Made by a program: the position numbers and the translations under genes
Shown here: positions 8,425-17,052 of the stretch, in pieces
How the letters are laid out: every line of letters begins with the position of its first letter
Numbering within the stretch: position 1 is the stretch's first letter
Notes under the pieces: model-generated
What the model saw: only the letters and a program-made list of their open reading frames with translations
Told to the model about the DNA's origin: nothing
The model's database searches: none
Assembly (NCBI GenBank): GCA_963774075.1
Contig: CAVZDP010000009.1
Location: forward strand, 1-64,000
Length of the DNA: 64,000 nt
Direction of reading: 5' to 3'
Source: JBBQNR01 sp963774075
GTDB lineage: Bacteria > Actinomycetota > Thermoleophilia > Solirubrobacterales > JBBDJG01

Positions 8425-9285
8425 TCACGCCCGCGTGCCCACCGCGACCAGGTACTCCTGCTCGAACCGTGCGCGGTCGGGCGTGCCGCGGTTCCACTCG
8501 TCGCAGAACTGGTTCAGCGCCTCCTCGAACTCCGCCTCGCGCCCGGTGCTGCGGGCGTTCCCCTGCACGGCGATCGTGGGGCCGTACCGTTCCTTGAAGT
8601 GCTCGCCATAGTCGCGCGGATTCTCGAAGGCGGTGATCTCCAGCGGGTCACGCTCCAACGTGTGGAACTCGACACGGTCGCCGAACAGGTCATGCACGTG
8701 CGCCTCGCTGCCCCAGAGTGGCGGCGACTGCGCTCCTGGTGGAGGCGGCGGGGCGAACGGGCCCATGGTCCGAAACAGCGCGCCGAGCATGCCTTCGGGC
8801 GTCCAGCTCAGCAGCCCGATCGTGCCGCCGGGACGGCACACGCGGACGAGCTCGTCGGCGACGTCTTGGTGGTGGGGCGCGAACATCGCCCCGATCGATG
8901 ACATGACGACGTCGAACGACTGATCGTCGAAGGGGAGGTTCTCGGCGTCCGCTTCGACCCATTCCAGCTCGAGGCCTTGGGCCTCCGCGCGGCGCCGGCC
9001 GGCCTCGAGCAGCTCAGGCGTGAGGTCGCTCGCCGTGACGGTCGCGCCGCGCTCGGCCGCCGGAATCGAGGCGTTGCCGGTGCCGGCGGCGACGTCGAGG
9101 ACGCGCATCCCGGGGCCAATGTTGCAAGCCTCGACGAGCCGCGGCCCGAGCGGCAAGAGAAACGTCTCGACCATGGACGGATAGTCGCCGGATGCCCACA
9201 TCGCGCGATGGCGCGCCTTGAGCTCAGTGTCAGACCCGGTGGACGGCAATTGGCCTCCTTCGTCGTTGAAACGCGAACCGTACAT
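8425..9285 (-). CDS. Class I SAM-dependent methyltransferase
   Basis: A 286-residue Rossmann-fold methyltransferase. Motif I is VLDVAAGTGNASI (about residues 62-74), the acidic SAM-ribose end is TASDLT, and the post-motif segment is FDVVMSSIGAMFAPH, followed by VCRPGGTIGLLSW. This is the UbiE/Methyltransf_11 style found in many small-molecule methylases. The ATG at 9285 is chosen because GGAGG lies eight bases upstream; a longer frame to 9357 lacks a ribosome-binding site. It is divergent from an MFS exporter across about 100 bases that must hold both promoters. The substrate is unknown; an association with the exporter is only positional. Confidence 0.88.
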   Translation of the reverse strand: MYGSRFNDEGGQLPSTGSDTELKARHRAMWASGDYPSMVETFLLPLGPRLVEACNIGPGMRVLDVAAGTGNASIPAAERGATVTASDLTPELLEAGRRRAEAQGLELEWVEADAENLPFDDQSFDVVMSSIGAMFAPHHQDVADELVRVCRPGGTIGLLSWTPEGMLGALFRTMGPFAPPPPPGAQSPPLWGSEAHVHDLFGDRVEFHTLERDPLEITAFENPRDYGEHFKERYGPTIAVQGNARSTGREAEFEEALNQFCDEWNRGTPDRARFEQEYLVAVGTRA

Positions 9286-9387
9286 GGCACTGACCTCCAG
9301 GTGGTGGACCGCTCGGGTGCCGGCAGCCGCGGCTGGGTAGCGTCCACTACATGGCAACCGTCCTGAGCTGGAACGTGGGAGGGAGGT

Positions 9388-10875
9388 GTGCGGACGGTGA
9401 ATGAAGCAGAAGTCTTAGAGCGTCGCCGCTGGATCGGCCTCGTACTGCTCTGCTTCGCGCAGTTCATCGTCGTTCTGGACGCCTCGATCGTCAACGTCGC
9501 CCTACCCTCGATCGGGGAGGCGCTCGACTTCTCCCAGGAGAACCTCGCCTGGGTGGTCAACGCCTACGTGCTCACCTTCGGCGGCTTCCTGCTGCTGGGA
9601 GGGCGCATGGCCGATCTGCTCGGGCGCCGGCGTGTGTTCATATCCGGGCTGCTGCTCGTCGCGGCCGCCTCGCTCGCGGCCGGCTTCGCCGCGACCGAGG
9701 GCCAGCTGATCGCCGCCCGCGCGGCCCAGGGTCTCGGCGCGGCGATCATCTCGCCGTCTGCGCTGTCGATCGTCACCACCACCTTCAGCGATGGCGCCGA
9801 GCGCAACAAGGCGCTCGGGGCCTGGGGAGCGGTCGCCGGCGCGGGCGGCGCCGCCGGCGTGCTCTTCGGCGGAATCCTCACCGACGGCCTCGGATGGGAG
9901 TGGGTGCTGTGGGTCAACGTGCCGGTCGCGCTCGTCGCCGCGGCGCTCGCCCCGGGACTGATTGCCGAGAGCCGCTCCGAATCGGCCACGCGCCACTTCG
10001 ACACCGCCGGAGCGGTGAGCATCACCGCCGGTCTCTCGGTGCTCGTCTACGCGCTGGTCGACGCGACCGACGCTGGGTGGGGGTCGGGTCAAACACTCGG
10101 GCTCCTGGCAATTTCCGCTGCGCTGATCTCGGCATTCGTGGTGATCGAGCTTCGCTCGGATGCTCCGCTCGTGCCGTTCGGGATCTTCCGCCTCCGGACC
10201 TTGACCGGCGCCAACGTCGTGGGGCTCCTCGTGGGCGCGTCGCTCTTCTCGATGTTCTTCTTCATCACGCTCTACATGCAGCAGGTGCTCGGCTACAGCG
10301 CGATCGAGGCCGGGCTCTCCTACCTGCCGCTGGCTGTGTCGATCATCGTCGCGTCGGCGATCGCCTCCCAGCTCGTCACGCGCATCGGCTTCAAGCCGGT
10401 GCTCGCGGCCGGCATGGTGTTCATCGCAGCGGGGCTCGTCTGGTTCTCCCAGGTTTCCGTGGGCGGCGCCTTCACGACCGACATCCTCGGTCCGTCGCTC
10501 CTTGCGGCGGCCGGGCTCGGATTCGCCTTCGTCACGACGACGATCGCAGCCGTCTCCGGCGTTCGCGAGCAGGAGTCCGGGCTCGCGAGCGGACTGATCA
10601 ACACCTCGCAGCAGATCGGCGGCGCGCTCGGGCTCGCGGTGCTGGCGACGATCGCCAACTCGCGGACCGACGACGTCATGGCTGGTTCCGGCGGTGATCC
10701 GTCGGCGCTGCGGAACGCACTGACCGAGGGCTTCCAGTCGGCGTTCCTCGCCGGCGCTGCGATCGCGGTGCTCGGCCTTGTTCTGACGCTGGTGCTGATC
10801 CGCGGCAGCGACAGTCGTGCCCACGTCGACCTCGCCAGGCGCGACGACGAGCGACCTGCCGACGTCATGCCCTGA
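9388..10875 (+). CDS. DHA2-family MFS drug/proton antiporter
   Basis: A 495-residue, about 14-helix major-facilitator exporter of the DHA2 (EmrB/QacA-like) type. TM1 contains the diagnostic VVLDASIVNVALPSI, followed by LAWVVNAYVLTFG and loop 2-3 motif A-like GRMADLLGRRRVF. The C-terminal half ends in a short hydrophilic tail. It presumably extrudes hydrophobic compounds using the proton gradient. The start could be GTG 9388 or GTG 9397, with GGGAGG at 9381-9386 better spaced for the latter. It is followed after 13 bases by an MMPL transporter gene and then by a convergent ABC exporter, giving a cluster of export systems. Confidence 0.92.
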   Translation: MRTVNEAEVLERRRWIGLVLLCFAQFIVVLDASIVNVALPSIGEALDFSQENLAWVVNAYVLTFGGFLLLGGRMADLLGRRRVFISGLLLVAAASLAAGFAATEGQLIAARAAQGLGAAIISPSALSIVTTTFSDGAERNKALGAWGAVAGAGGAAGVLFGGILTDGLGWEWVLWVNVPVALVAAALAPGLIAESRSESATRHFDTAGAVSITAGLSVLVYALVDATDAGWGSGQTLGLLAISAALISAFVVIELRSDAPLVPFGIFRLRTLTGANVVGLLVGASLFSMFFFITLYMQQVLGYSAIEAGLSYLPLAVSIIVASAIASQLVTRIGFKPVLAAGMVFIAAGLVWFSQVSVGGAFTTDILGPSLLAAAGLGFAFVTTTIAAVSGVREQESGLASGLINTSQQIGGALGLAVLATIANSRTDDVMAGSGGDPSALRNALTEGFQSAFLAGAAIAVLGLVLTLVLIRGSDSRAHVDLARRDDERPADVMP

Positions 10876-10888
10876 TAGAAAGCCCGCG

Positions 10889-13396
10889 ATGCTCGCTGCC
10901 TTGACCTTCTCTGGGACTCCGCGGGCCAAGTGGCTTGCTGCGTTTTTCTGGCTGGCGGTGTTCCTGGGCTTGAACTCGGTGAACATCTTCGACCGCTTCG
11001 CCGACGCCGAGCAGAACCGGAGCGTCGACTACCTGCCGGCCAAGGCCGAGTCGGTGAAGCTGCTCGAGCAGATCGACGAGTTTCCCTCCGGCGAGCACTT
11101 CAGCGCCGTCGTCGTGTACAGGCGCGACGGCGGGCTTACCGCTCAGGACCGGAAGGCGATCGCCGAGGATCGCAATGAGCTCGTGCGTGTCGCGACGGCC
11201 GGCCGCCCCCCGAGGCCGATCATTTCGCGCGACCGCACAACGGCCCTCAACATCGTCCCATTCCAGAGCACGGGCGAGGGGGACATCGTCACCCGGGACG
11301 TGGACCGCGTGCGCGAGGTGGTGGGTAACGCGCCACCGGGGTTGCAGGTGGAGATAACGGGTGCGGCCGGCTTCGCGGCCGATGCCATAGACGTATTCGA
11401 ATCGATCAATGGAACGCTCCTCGCCGCGACGGCGCTGCTCGTCTTCGTCCTGCTCATCCTCATCTACCGCAGCCCAATCTTCTGGCTCATCCCCTTCCTC
11501 TCGGTGATCGTCGCCGAGGTGAGCTCGCGCGGGGTGGGCTACGTGCTCTCCGAGCTTGGGGTCACGGTGACCGGCCAGTCCTCCGCCATCCTCACGGTCC
11601 TCGTCTTCGGGGCGGGGACCGACTACGCGCTGTTGATAGTGGCGCGGTACCGCGAAGAGCTGCGCCACCAGCAGGACAAGCACCTTGCCGTGGCGACCGC
11701 CATGCGAACCGCCGGCCCCGCGATCCTGGCCTCCGCCGGCACGGTCATCGCCGGTCTTCTCTGCCTGTCCCTGGCCGAGGTCAACGGTACCTCGGGCCTC
11801 GCGCTGATTGGGGCGTCGGGGATCGCGGTCGCGATGCTCGTGATGTGCACGCTGCTGCCCGCGCTGCTCGCGATCTTCGGCCGCCGGGCGTTCTGGCCGT
11901 TCATCCCGCGCTACGGCAGCGAGGGAACCGACGCGACGCACGGCGTGTGGCGACGGATAGCCGAGCGCGTCGGTTGGGCGCCTCGTCGCGTCTGGATCGG
12001 CTCCGTCGCAGCCCTCCTGGTGATGTCCCTGGGGCTGGTCTACTTCAACACCGATCTCACGACCGGCACTCAATTCCGCGACGAGGAGAGCTCGACGCGT
12101 GGCCAGGCGCTGGTGGCGCGTGCCTTCCCAGCCGGCGTCAACGTGCCGAACACCGTCCTGGTTCCGAACCTCGACCGGGCGGACGAGGTACGGGCGACGC
12201 TGGCACGCCGTCCGGAGGTGGCGACTCTCGGACCGGTCGAGATCGGCCCGCCGGGCGCGCGCTTCGACCTCACATTGCGCGCCGACCCCTACTCGACGAA
12301 GGCGTTCGATCAGATCCCCGAACTGAGAGAGGTCGCGAAGCGGGCCGGGGGGGAAGGCGTGCTGGTCGGCGGCCCCACGGCCGAGGAGCGCGACCTTCGA
12401 CAGTCCGCCACGCGCGACACGCGCGTGATCGTCCCGCTCGTGATCCTGGTCGTATTCATCGTGCTCGCCCTTCTCTTGAGGGCGCTGCTGCTCCCCACCT
12501 TGTTGATCGGCACGGTGCTGCTGTCATTCCTGGCCGCTCTGGGCGTTGGGGCGTTCTTCTTCGAGTTCGTCTTCGACTTCCCGGGCTCCGACCCGTCGCT
12601 GCCGCTGTGGACCTTCGTGTTCCTCGTCGCGCTCGGGATCGACTACAACATCTTCCTGATGGCGCGGGTGCGCGAGGAGGCGCTCCGTCACGGCACGCGC
12701 CAGGGCATGCTCCGAGGGCTGGCAGTGACAGGCGGCGTCATCACCTCTGCAGGGATCGTTCTGGCGGGCACCTTCAGCATCCTTGCCTCGCTGCCATTGG
12801 TGTTCCTGACCGAGCTCGGCTTCGTGATCGCCTTCGGCGTGCTGCTCGACACGTTCATCGTTCGCTCGGTGCTGGTGCCGGCGCTCGTTTTCGACATCGG
12901 TCCGAAGGTGTGGTGGCCTTCGACGCTCGCGCAGTCCATGGAACGCCGCCTACCTCGCCGGTTTTCCCGCCCAGAGGAAGATCAGCCGACGGAGCCTTCC
13001 GGCGCCCAGCGGGCCCTGAAACATCAGCCCCTGCGGTACAGGCGCGTCGTCAGCGGCGCGAACACGGCCGTCAGCACCGCGGCGGTGGCCAGCACGATGG
13101 CGATGTCCCCGACCTCTGCTGTCCCCTCCATCAACCCGCGCGAGGCGGTCGCCAGGATCGAGACCGGGTTGATGTTCACGAAGGCCTCTAGCCCCGCGGG
13201 CAACGTCTCCGGGTCGACGAAGACGTTGGAGAGGAAGGTGAGCGGAAAGATGCTCATGAAGCCCGCGTTCATGACCGCGTTGGGCGAGCGCAGCAGGAGG
13301 CCCATGGTCGTGAAGACCCAGGACAGTGCGAAGGCGAAGACGACCACCAGCGCCAGCGCTGCAGCGACGCCGCCGATGCCGGCGTCCGGCCGGTAG
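10889..13396 (+). CDS. MMPL-family RND-type transporter with antisense C-terminal extension
   Basis: An 835-residue membrane protein with two MMPL repeats. Each repeat has a first TM segment, a soluble porter domain and a block of five or six helices. Key segments are the Asp-Tyr of the proton relay in each half (GAGTDYALLIVARYREE and LGIDYNIFLMARVREE). Typical relatives end soon after the last helix. Here the frame continues for about 125 hydrophilic, low-complexity residues past PRRFSRPEE and overlaps the convergent ABC permease gene by 373 bases. The natural stop has probably been lost or the sequence carries an indel near 12960-13020. It presumably exports lipids or drugs together with the MFS pump. 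Confidence 0.85.
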   Translation: MLAALTFSGTPRAKWLAAFFWLAVFLGLNSVNIFDRFADAEQNRSVDYLPAKAESVKLLEQIDEFPSGEHFSAVVVYRRDGGLTAQDRKAIAEDRNELVRVATAGRPPRPIISRDRTTALNIVPFQSTGEGDIVTRDVDRVREVVGNAPPGLQVEITGAAGFAADAIDVFESINGTLLAATALLVFVLLILIYRSPIFWLIPFLSVIVAEVSSRGVGYVLSELGVTVTGQSSAILTVLVFGAGTDYALLIVARYREELRHQQDKHLAVATAMRTAGPAILASAGTVIAGLLCLSLAEVNGTSGLALIGASGIAVAMLVMCTLLPALLAIFGRRAFWPFIPRYGSEGTDATHGVWRRIAERVGWAPRRVWIGSVAALLVMSLGLVYFNTDLTTGTQFRDEESSTRGQALVARAFPAGVNVPNTVLVPNLDRADEVRATLARRPEVATLGPVEIGPPGARFDLTLRADPYSTKAFDQIPELREVAKRAGGEGVLVGGPTAEERDLRQSATRDTRVIVPLVILVVFIVLALLLRALLLPTLLIGTVLLSFLAALGVGAFFFEFVFDFPGSDPSLPLWTFVFLVALGIDYNIFLMARVREEALRHGTRQGMLRGLAVTGGVITSAGIVLAGTFSILASLPLVFLTELGFVIAFGVLLDTFIVRSVLVPALVFDIGPKVWWPSTLAQSMERRLPRRFSRPEEDQPTEPSGAQRALKHQPLRYRRVVSGANTAVSTAAVASTMAMSPTSAVPSINPREAVARIETGLMFTKASSPAGNVSGSTKTLERKVSGKMLMKPAFMTALGERSRRPMVVKTQDSAKAKTTTSASAAATPPMPASGR

Positions 13397-13872
13397 CCCA
13401 GCGCTACGCCCAGGGCGATGATCACGGTCCCGGCGACCAGATAGCGCACGCTGTCGCCGAGCAGGGATCCCACGAGCGGTGCCGGTCGCCAGATCGGCAG
13501 GGAGCGAAACCGGTCGACGACTCCCTTTGTCAGGTCGGTGTTCAGCGCGACTCCGGAATAGACGGTGGTGAAGAGCACCGACATCACGAGGATCCCGGGA
13601 AGGATGTAGTCCAGATACTCGGCCGTGGATCCGGAGATCGCGCCCCCGAAGATGTAGGTGAACATCAGCACGAACATGACCGGCGTGATCGTCACGTCGA
13701 GGAGTTGCTCGGGGACGTGCTTGACCTTCAGCATCCCTCGCCAGCCGAAGGTCAAGGCCGCCGACATTGCGCTCGCGCGCGGTGGGCGCGGGGTTGAGGA
13801 CAGCGCCTTGCGCAGCGCCGCTTCGTCGGCGACCGGCGTGGGGCGGGCTCCTGTGGTCGGATTGCTGCTCAT
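13024..13872 (-). CDS. ABC-2 type permease (DrrB-like)
   Basis: A 282-residue permease of a type-2 ABC exporter with six predicted helices. A cytoplasmic N-terminus is followed by the first helix (TPVMFVLMFTYIFGG). The segment AEYLDYILPGILVMSVLF is typical of DrrB/NodJ-like permeases, and a conserved short motif NPVS sits before the last helices. The ATG (13872) overlaps the TGA of the ATPase gene in an ATGA arrangement, so the two are translationally coupled subunits. The 3' end lies under the antisense tail of the MMPL frame. It likely exports a hydrophobic compound. Confidence 0.92.
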   Translation of the reverse strand: MSSNPTTGARPTPVADEAALRKALSSTPRPPRASAMSAALTFGWRGMLKVKHVPEQLLDVTITPVMFVLMFTYIFGGAISGSTAEYLDYILPGILVMSVLFTTVYSGVALNTDLTKGVVDRFRSLPIWRPAPLVGSLLGDSVRYLVAGTVIIALGVALGYRPDAGIGGVAAALALVVVFAFALSWVFTTMGLLLRSPNAVMNAGFMSIFPLTFLSNVFVDPETLPAGLEAFVNINPVSILATASRGLMEGTAEVGDIAIVLATAAVLTAVFAPLTTRLYRRG

Positions 13873-14867
13873 GCTGCTTGCTCCTCCTGTGGCGTGCCGG
13901 CGTTCTCGGCGGCTTCCTCCTCGGCGGGGTGGCCGGTAAGTGCGAGGAAGACCTCGTCCAGGCTCGGCTGGCCGACCGAGAAGTCGGCGATCCCGACACC
14001 GGACCGAGACAGCTCGGCGAGGGCCTCCGCGGCCCGATCGGCATCGGCGCACGACACCGACAGCGCGGCTGGGTCGGGCTCGAGACGAACCGCGCCGAGC
14101 TCGTGCGCCAGGACGCGCTCGGCCTCGGGTCGCTGATCCGGGTCGAGCAGGCGGACGTGCAATGCGCCTGATCCGACCGATGCCTTGAGCTGCCCGGGGG
14201 TGCCCTCCGCGATCACCTTGCCTCGGTCGATCACGGCAATCCCGTCGGCGAGCTGGTCTGCCTCGTCCAGGTACTGCGTGCAGAGCAGGATCGTGGTCCC
14301 CTCGGCGACGAGCGCGCGGATGATGTCCCATACCTGGTTTCGAGAGCGCGGGTCGAGCCCCGTCGTCGGCTCGTCGAGGAACATCAGCGCCGGCGTGACG
14401 ACGAGGCTCGCCGCGATGTCGAGGCGGCGCCGCATGCCCCCGGAATAGTTCTTGACCAGCCGGCCGGCTGCGTCCGCGAGGCCGAACCCCTCGAGCAGCT
14501 CGGTTGCCCGCGCCTTGGCCTGAACACGCTCGAGGCCCAGCAGCCGGCCGAGCAGGATCAGGTTCTCGCGCCCCGTGAGGTCCTCGTCGACCGAGGCGAG
14601 CTGGCCGGTCAGGCTGACGAGGCTGCGCACCGCATCGGCCTCGTTCACGATGTCGTGCCCGAGCACCCTCGCCGAGCCGGCGTCGGGACGCAGCAGCGTC
14701 GCGAGCATCCGGATCGTCGTCGTCTTGCCGGCGCCGTTCGGGCCCAGCACGCCGTAGACCGAGCCGCTGCGTACGGCCAGGTCGACGCCGTCGACGGCCC
14801 GAGTCGTGTCGAACACCTTGACGAGGCCCGTGGCCTCGATGGCGAGAGTGGGGTGGGGATTCATCAC
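13869..14867 (-). CDS. ABC exporter ATP-binding subunit (DrrA-like)
   Basis: A 332-residue ATPase. It has Walker A GPNGAGKTT (about 43-51), signature NYSGGMRRRLD, Walker B ALMFLDEPTTGLDP and the switch region TQYLDEADQLAD. The ~100-residue C-terminal extension, ending in SVGQPSLDEVFLALTG, is characteristic of the daunorubicin-resistance DrrA group. It energises the permease encoded immediately downstream with a four-base stop/start overlap. It belongs to a local cluster of exporters (MFS, MMPL, ABC). The substrate is not deducible; no antibiotic biosynthesis gene is adjacent. Confidence 0.94.
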   Translation of the reverse strand: MMNPHPTLAIEATGLVKVFDTTRAVDGVDLAVRSGSVYGVLGPNGAGKTTTIRMLATLLRPDAGSARVLGHDIVNEADAVRSLVSLTGQLASVDEDLTGRENLILLGRLLGLERVQAKARATELLEGFGLADAAGRLVKNYSGGMRRRLDIAASLVVTPALMFLDEPTTGLDPRSRNQVWDIIRALVAEGTTILLCTQYLDEADQLADGIAVIDRGKVIAEGTPGQLKASVGSGALHVRLLDPDQRPEAERVLAHELGAVRLEPDPAALSVSCADADRAAEALAELSRSGVGIADFSVGQPSLDEVFLALTGHPAEEEAAENAGTPQEEQAA

Positions 14868-14964
14868 TCGGTCCCCTAGGCTAGCTCGCCCGCGGCCCGG
14901 TCTCGCCGGCGGCCATTGTCCGGGGTCGAGCTTTCGTGCGTCAGCACTGCAGGGTGATCCTGGG

Positions 14965-15546
14965 CTACGGGTGAATCGTCTCGCCGGCCTCGAGCATCGC
15001 CACGAACTTCGCTAGGCGCCGCGCGCGCGTCTCCGGCTTCTTGGCGTCCTGGAGCCGGTAGAGAATCGCGTAGCGGTTCTGGCTGTTGAGCTCGGCGAAG
15101 AACGCCTTGGCCTTCGGTCGCGCGTCCAGCTCGCGCTCGAGGTCGTCGGGGACGGTGATGCTCTTCTGGCCCGCGTAGGCCGCTTCCCAGCGGCCGTCCG
15201 CCTTTGCCCGCTCGACCTCCATGAGGCCGGCCGGTCGCATCCTGCCCTGCGCGATCAGCCACTCGGCCTTCTCGCGATTGATCCGTGACCAGTTGCTGCG
15301 CGAGCGCCGCGGGGTGAACCGTTGGAGGAAATACCGCTCGTCGAGTGCTTCGCGCCGCGCGTCGATCCAACCGAAGCTGAGCGCGCTGTCGAGCACCTCG
15401 GGGTAACGGACACTCTCGATGCCCGTGCCTTTCTTGGCGATCTTGATCCACACCCCTTCGGACACGGTGTGGTTGTCCTCCAGCCACTCTTCCCACTCGG
15501 CCGGAGAGGCGAACGAGATTTTCGGAAGGCCGTCGTCGGCGCCCAC
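14965..15546 (-). CDS. YdeI/OmpD-associated family protein
   Basis: A 193-residue protein of the YdeI (DUF1801-related, OmpdA) family. It has the family hallmarks: an N-terminal EWEEWLEDNH and GVWIKIAKKG, a central EVLDSALSFGWIDARR, FTPRRSRSNWSRIN, and a C-terminal helical region ending KFVAMLEAGETIHP. It is predicted to be cytoplasmic, and the molecular function of the family is not established. The start is a GTG at 15546. It is divergent from the quinone oxidoreductase gene, with about 48 bases between them. Confidence 0.88.
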   Translation of the reverse strand: MGADDGLPKISFASPAEWEEWLEDNHTVSEGVWIKIAKKGTGIESVRYPEVLDSALSFGWIDARREALDERYFLQRFTPRRSRSNWSRINREKAEWLIAQGRMRPAGLMEVERAKADGRWEAAYAGQKSITVPDDLERELDARPKAKAFFAELNSQNRYAILYRLQDAKKPETRARRLAKFVAMLEAGETIHP

Positions 15547-15594
15547 GTGTGCAGGCTAGCCGGGGTGGAGGAGTGCTACCGATACGATCGCGCC

Positions 15595-16563
15595 ATGAGA
15601 GCTGCGGTGATATTCGAGAACGGCAGCCCGGACGTGCTGCGCTACGAGGAAGTCCCGGACCCCGTGTGCCCCGACGGCTGCGTGCTGGTGGACGTCGAGG
15701 CCATCAGCATCGAGGGCGGCGATCTCCTGGCTCGCGCGACCTCGCCGCCGCCCGCGAGCCCGCACATCGTCGGATACCTCTGTGCCGGTACGGTCGTCGA
15801 GGCCGGTGCCGGCGTCGAGAGCCCCGTTGTCGGTGACAAGGTGGTGGCTTTGAACGCAAACGGCTCGCACGCGGAGAAGCGGGTCGTGCCGGCTGCCGTG
15901 ACCTGGCCCGTCCCCGAGGGCCTCGACCCTGCGGCAGCGGCGTGCATTCCGGTCGCGTTTGGCACGGCGCACGAATGTCTCTTCACGGCCGCGAACCTCG
16001 CCGAGGGGCAAACAGCGCTCATCCATGCCGGCGCCGGCGGCGTGGGGATGGCCGCGATTCAGCTGGCCAAGCAGGCCGGAGCCACCGTGATCTCGACCGC
16101 CTCGAGCGACCAGAAGCTCGAGCGCCTCGAACCGCTCGGGCTCGACCACGGCATCAACTACGCCAGCGAGAGCTTCGTCGACCGGGTGCGTGAGCTGACG
16201 GATGATCGCGGCGTCGACGTCGTGCTCGATTCGGTCGGCGGTAAGAACCTGGTCGACAGCATCGAAGCGCTGGCGTACCGGGGGACGCTCGTCAGTGTCG
16301 GGGTGGCGGGCCGCGGCGGCTCGGGGGTCGAAGCCACGTCTCTGTGGACCAAGAACAACACGCTGCGCGGGGTCTACCTGGGCGGCGCGCTGATCTCCGA
16401 GTACCCGAGAGTCCATCCGATGATCGGTGGGCTGATCGACCGTGTTGCGAGCGGCGAGCTGCATGTCGAGATCGACAGGTCGTTCCCGCTGTCCGAGGCC
16501 GCCGCCGCTCATGCGTTCCTGGAAGGCCGCAACGCGTTCGGTCGGGTGGTGATGGCGCCGTGA
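15595..16563 (+). CDS. Zinc-independent NADPH:quinone oxidoreductase-like dehydrogenase
   Basis: A 322-residue medium-chain dehydrogenase/reductase of the quinone oxidoreductase group. It has a GroES-like N-terminal domain (DVEAISIEGGDLL; GYLCAGTVVEAGAGV) and a Rossmann domain with the NADP-binding turn GAGGVGMAAIQLAKQAG (about 143-159). The Cys/His zinc ligands of alcohol dehydrogenases are absent. The ATG at 15595 starts the domain; the frame is open upstream but that part is antisense to the YdeI gene. It probably reduces quinones or enones with NADPH; the physiological substrate is unknown. Confidence 0.9.
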   Translation: MRAAVIFENGSPDVLRYEEVPDPVCPDGCVLVDVEAISIEGGDLLARATSPPPASPHIVGYLCAGTVVEAGAGVESPVVGDKVVALNANGSHAEKRVVPAAVTWPVPEGLDPAAAACIPVAFGTAHECLFTAANLAEGQTALIHAGAGGVGMAAIQLAKQAGATVISTASSDQKLERLEPLGLDHGINYASESFVDRVRELTDDRGVDVVLDSVGGKNLVDSIEALAYRGTLVSVGVAGRGGSGVEATSLWTKNNTLRGVYLGGALISEYPRVHPMIGGLIDRVASGELHVEIDRSFPLSEAAAAHAFLEGRNAFGRVVMAP

Positions 16564-16598
16564 CAAACAGCGGCGTGGCGCGATCGGCCTGAGAGCCT

Positions 16599-16997
16599 CT
16601 AACCGGGCGAGCCGAGCGCCGCCATGATCGGCGCCGTGTCGAAGTAGCTCCGACACCGCGCCGGCATTCCGTCGGACAGCGACCAGGCGTGCGCGAAGTG
16701 CACCTCGTACTCCCGACCGGTGGCTATCGCGCGCCCGCGCTGGCGCCCCAGCACGACGATCGCGTCACCGCCGTCTATATAGTCGTCCGGGTCGGCCCAC
16801 TGGCCCTCCACGTGATCTCGGAAGACGGTTGCGAACGCCTTTACGCCGTCTCTGCCATGGAATGTTCCACCCCAAGGGACCGTCTCCGGCATGTTCAGCT
16901 CGAAGTCGTGCGTGACGTCTCTGGCGAGGTCGTCCACGTCCCACCGCGAGAAAGCGTCGTAGATCCGCTGGAGCGCTTGGATCTCGTAATCAGGCAT
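16599..16997 (-). CDS. NTF2-like (SnoaL-type) small protein
   Basis: A 132-residue single-domain NTF2-like cone fold. An N-terminal helix pair (ALQRIYDAFSRWDVDDLARDV) precedes the strand HDFELNMP, the loop GRDGVKAF and the C-terminal beta sheet (HFAHAWSLSDG). Proteins of this group include cyclases, isomerases and binding proteins; no catalytic residue set can be assigned. It is one of six NTF2-like genes in the window. It is convergent with the quinone oxidoreductase. Confidence 0.85.
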   Translation of the reverse strand: MPDYEIQALQRIYDAFSRWDVDDLARDVTHDFELNMPETVPWGGTFHGRDGVKAFATVFRDHVEGQWADPDDYIDGGDAIVVLGRQRGRAIATGREYEVHFAHAWSLSDGMPARCRSYFDTAPIMAALGSPG

Positions 16998-17052
16998 CGG
17001 GCCTCTTACATATCACGGGAGCATCGGGAGCGGTTCGGGCGAGCGGCTGAGG

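Noticed and set aside
9502..10986. 494-residue frame on the minus strand opposite the MFS gene
   Set aside because: Arg/Glu/Gly-rich low-complexity sequence, typical of the antisense of high-GC coding DNA; the plus strand encodes a clear transporter.
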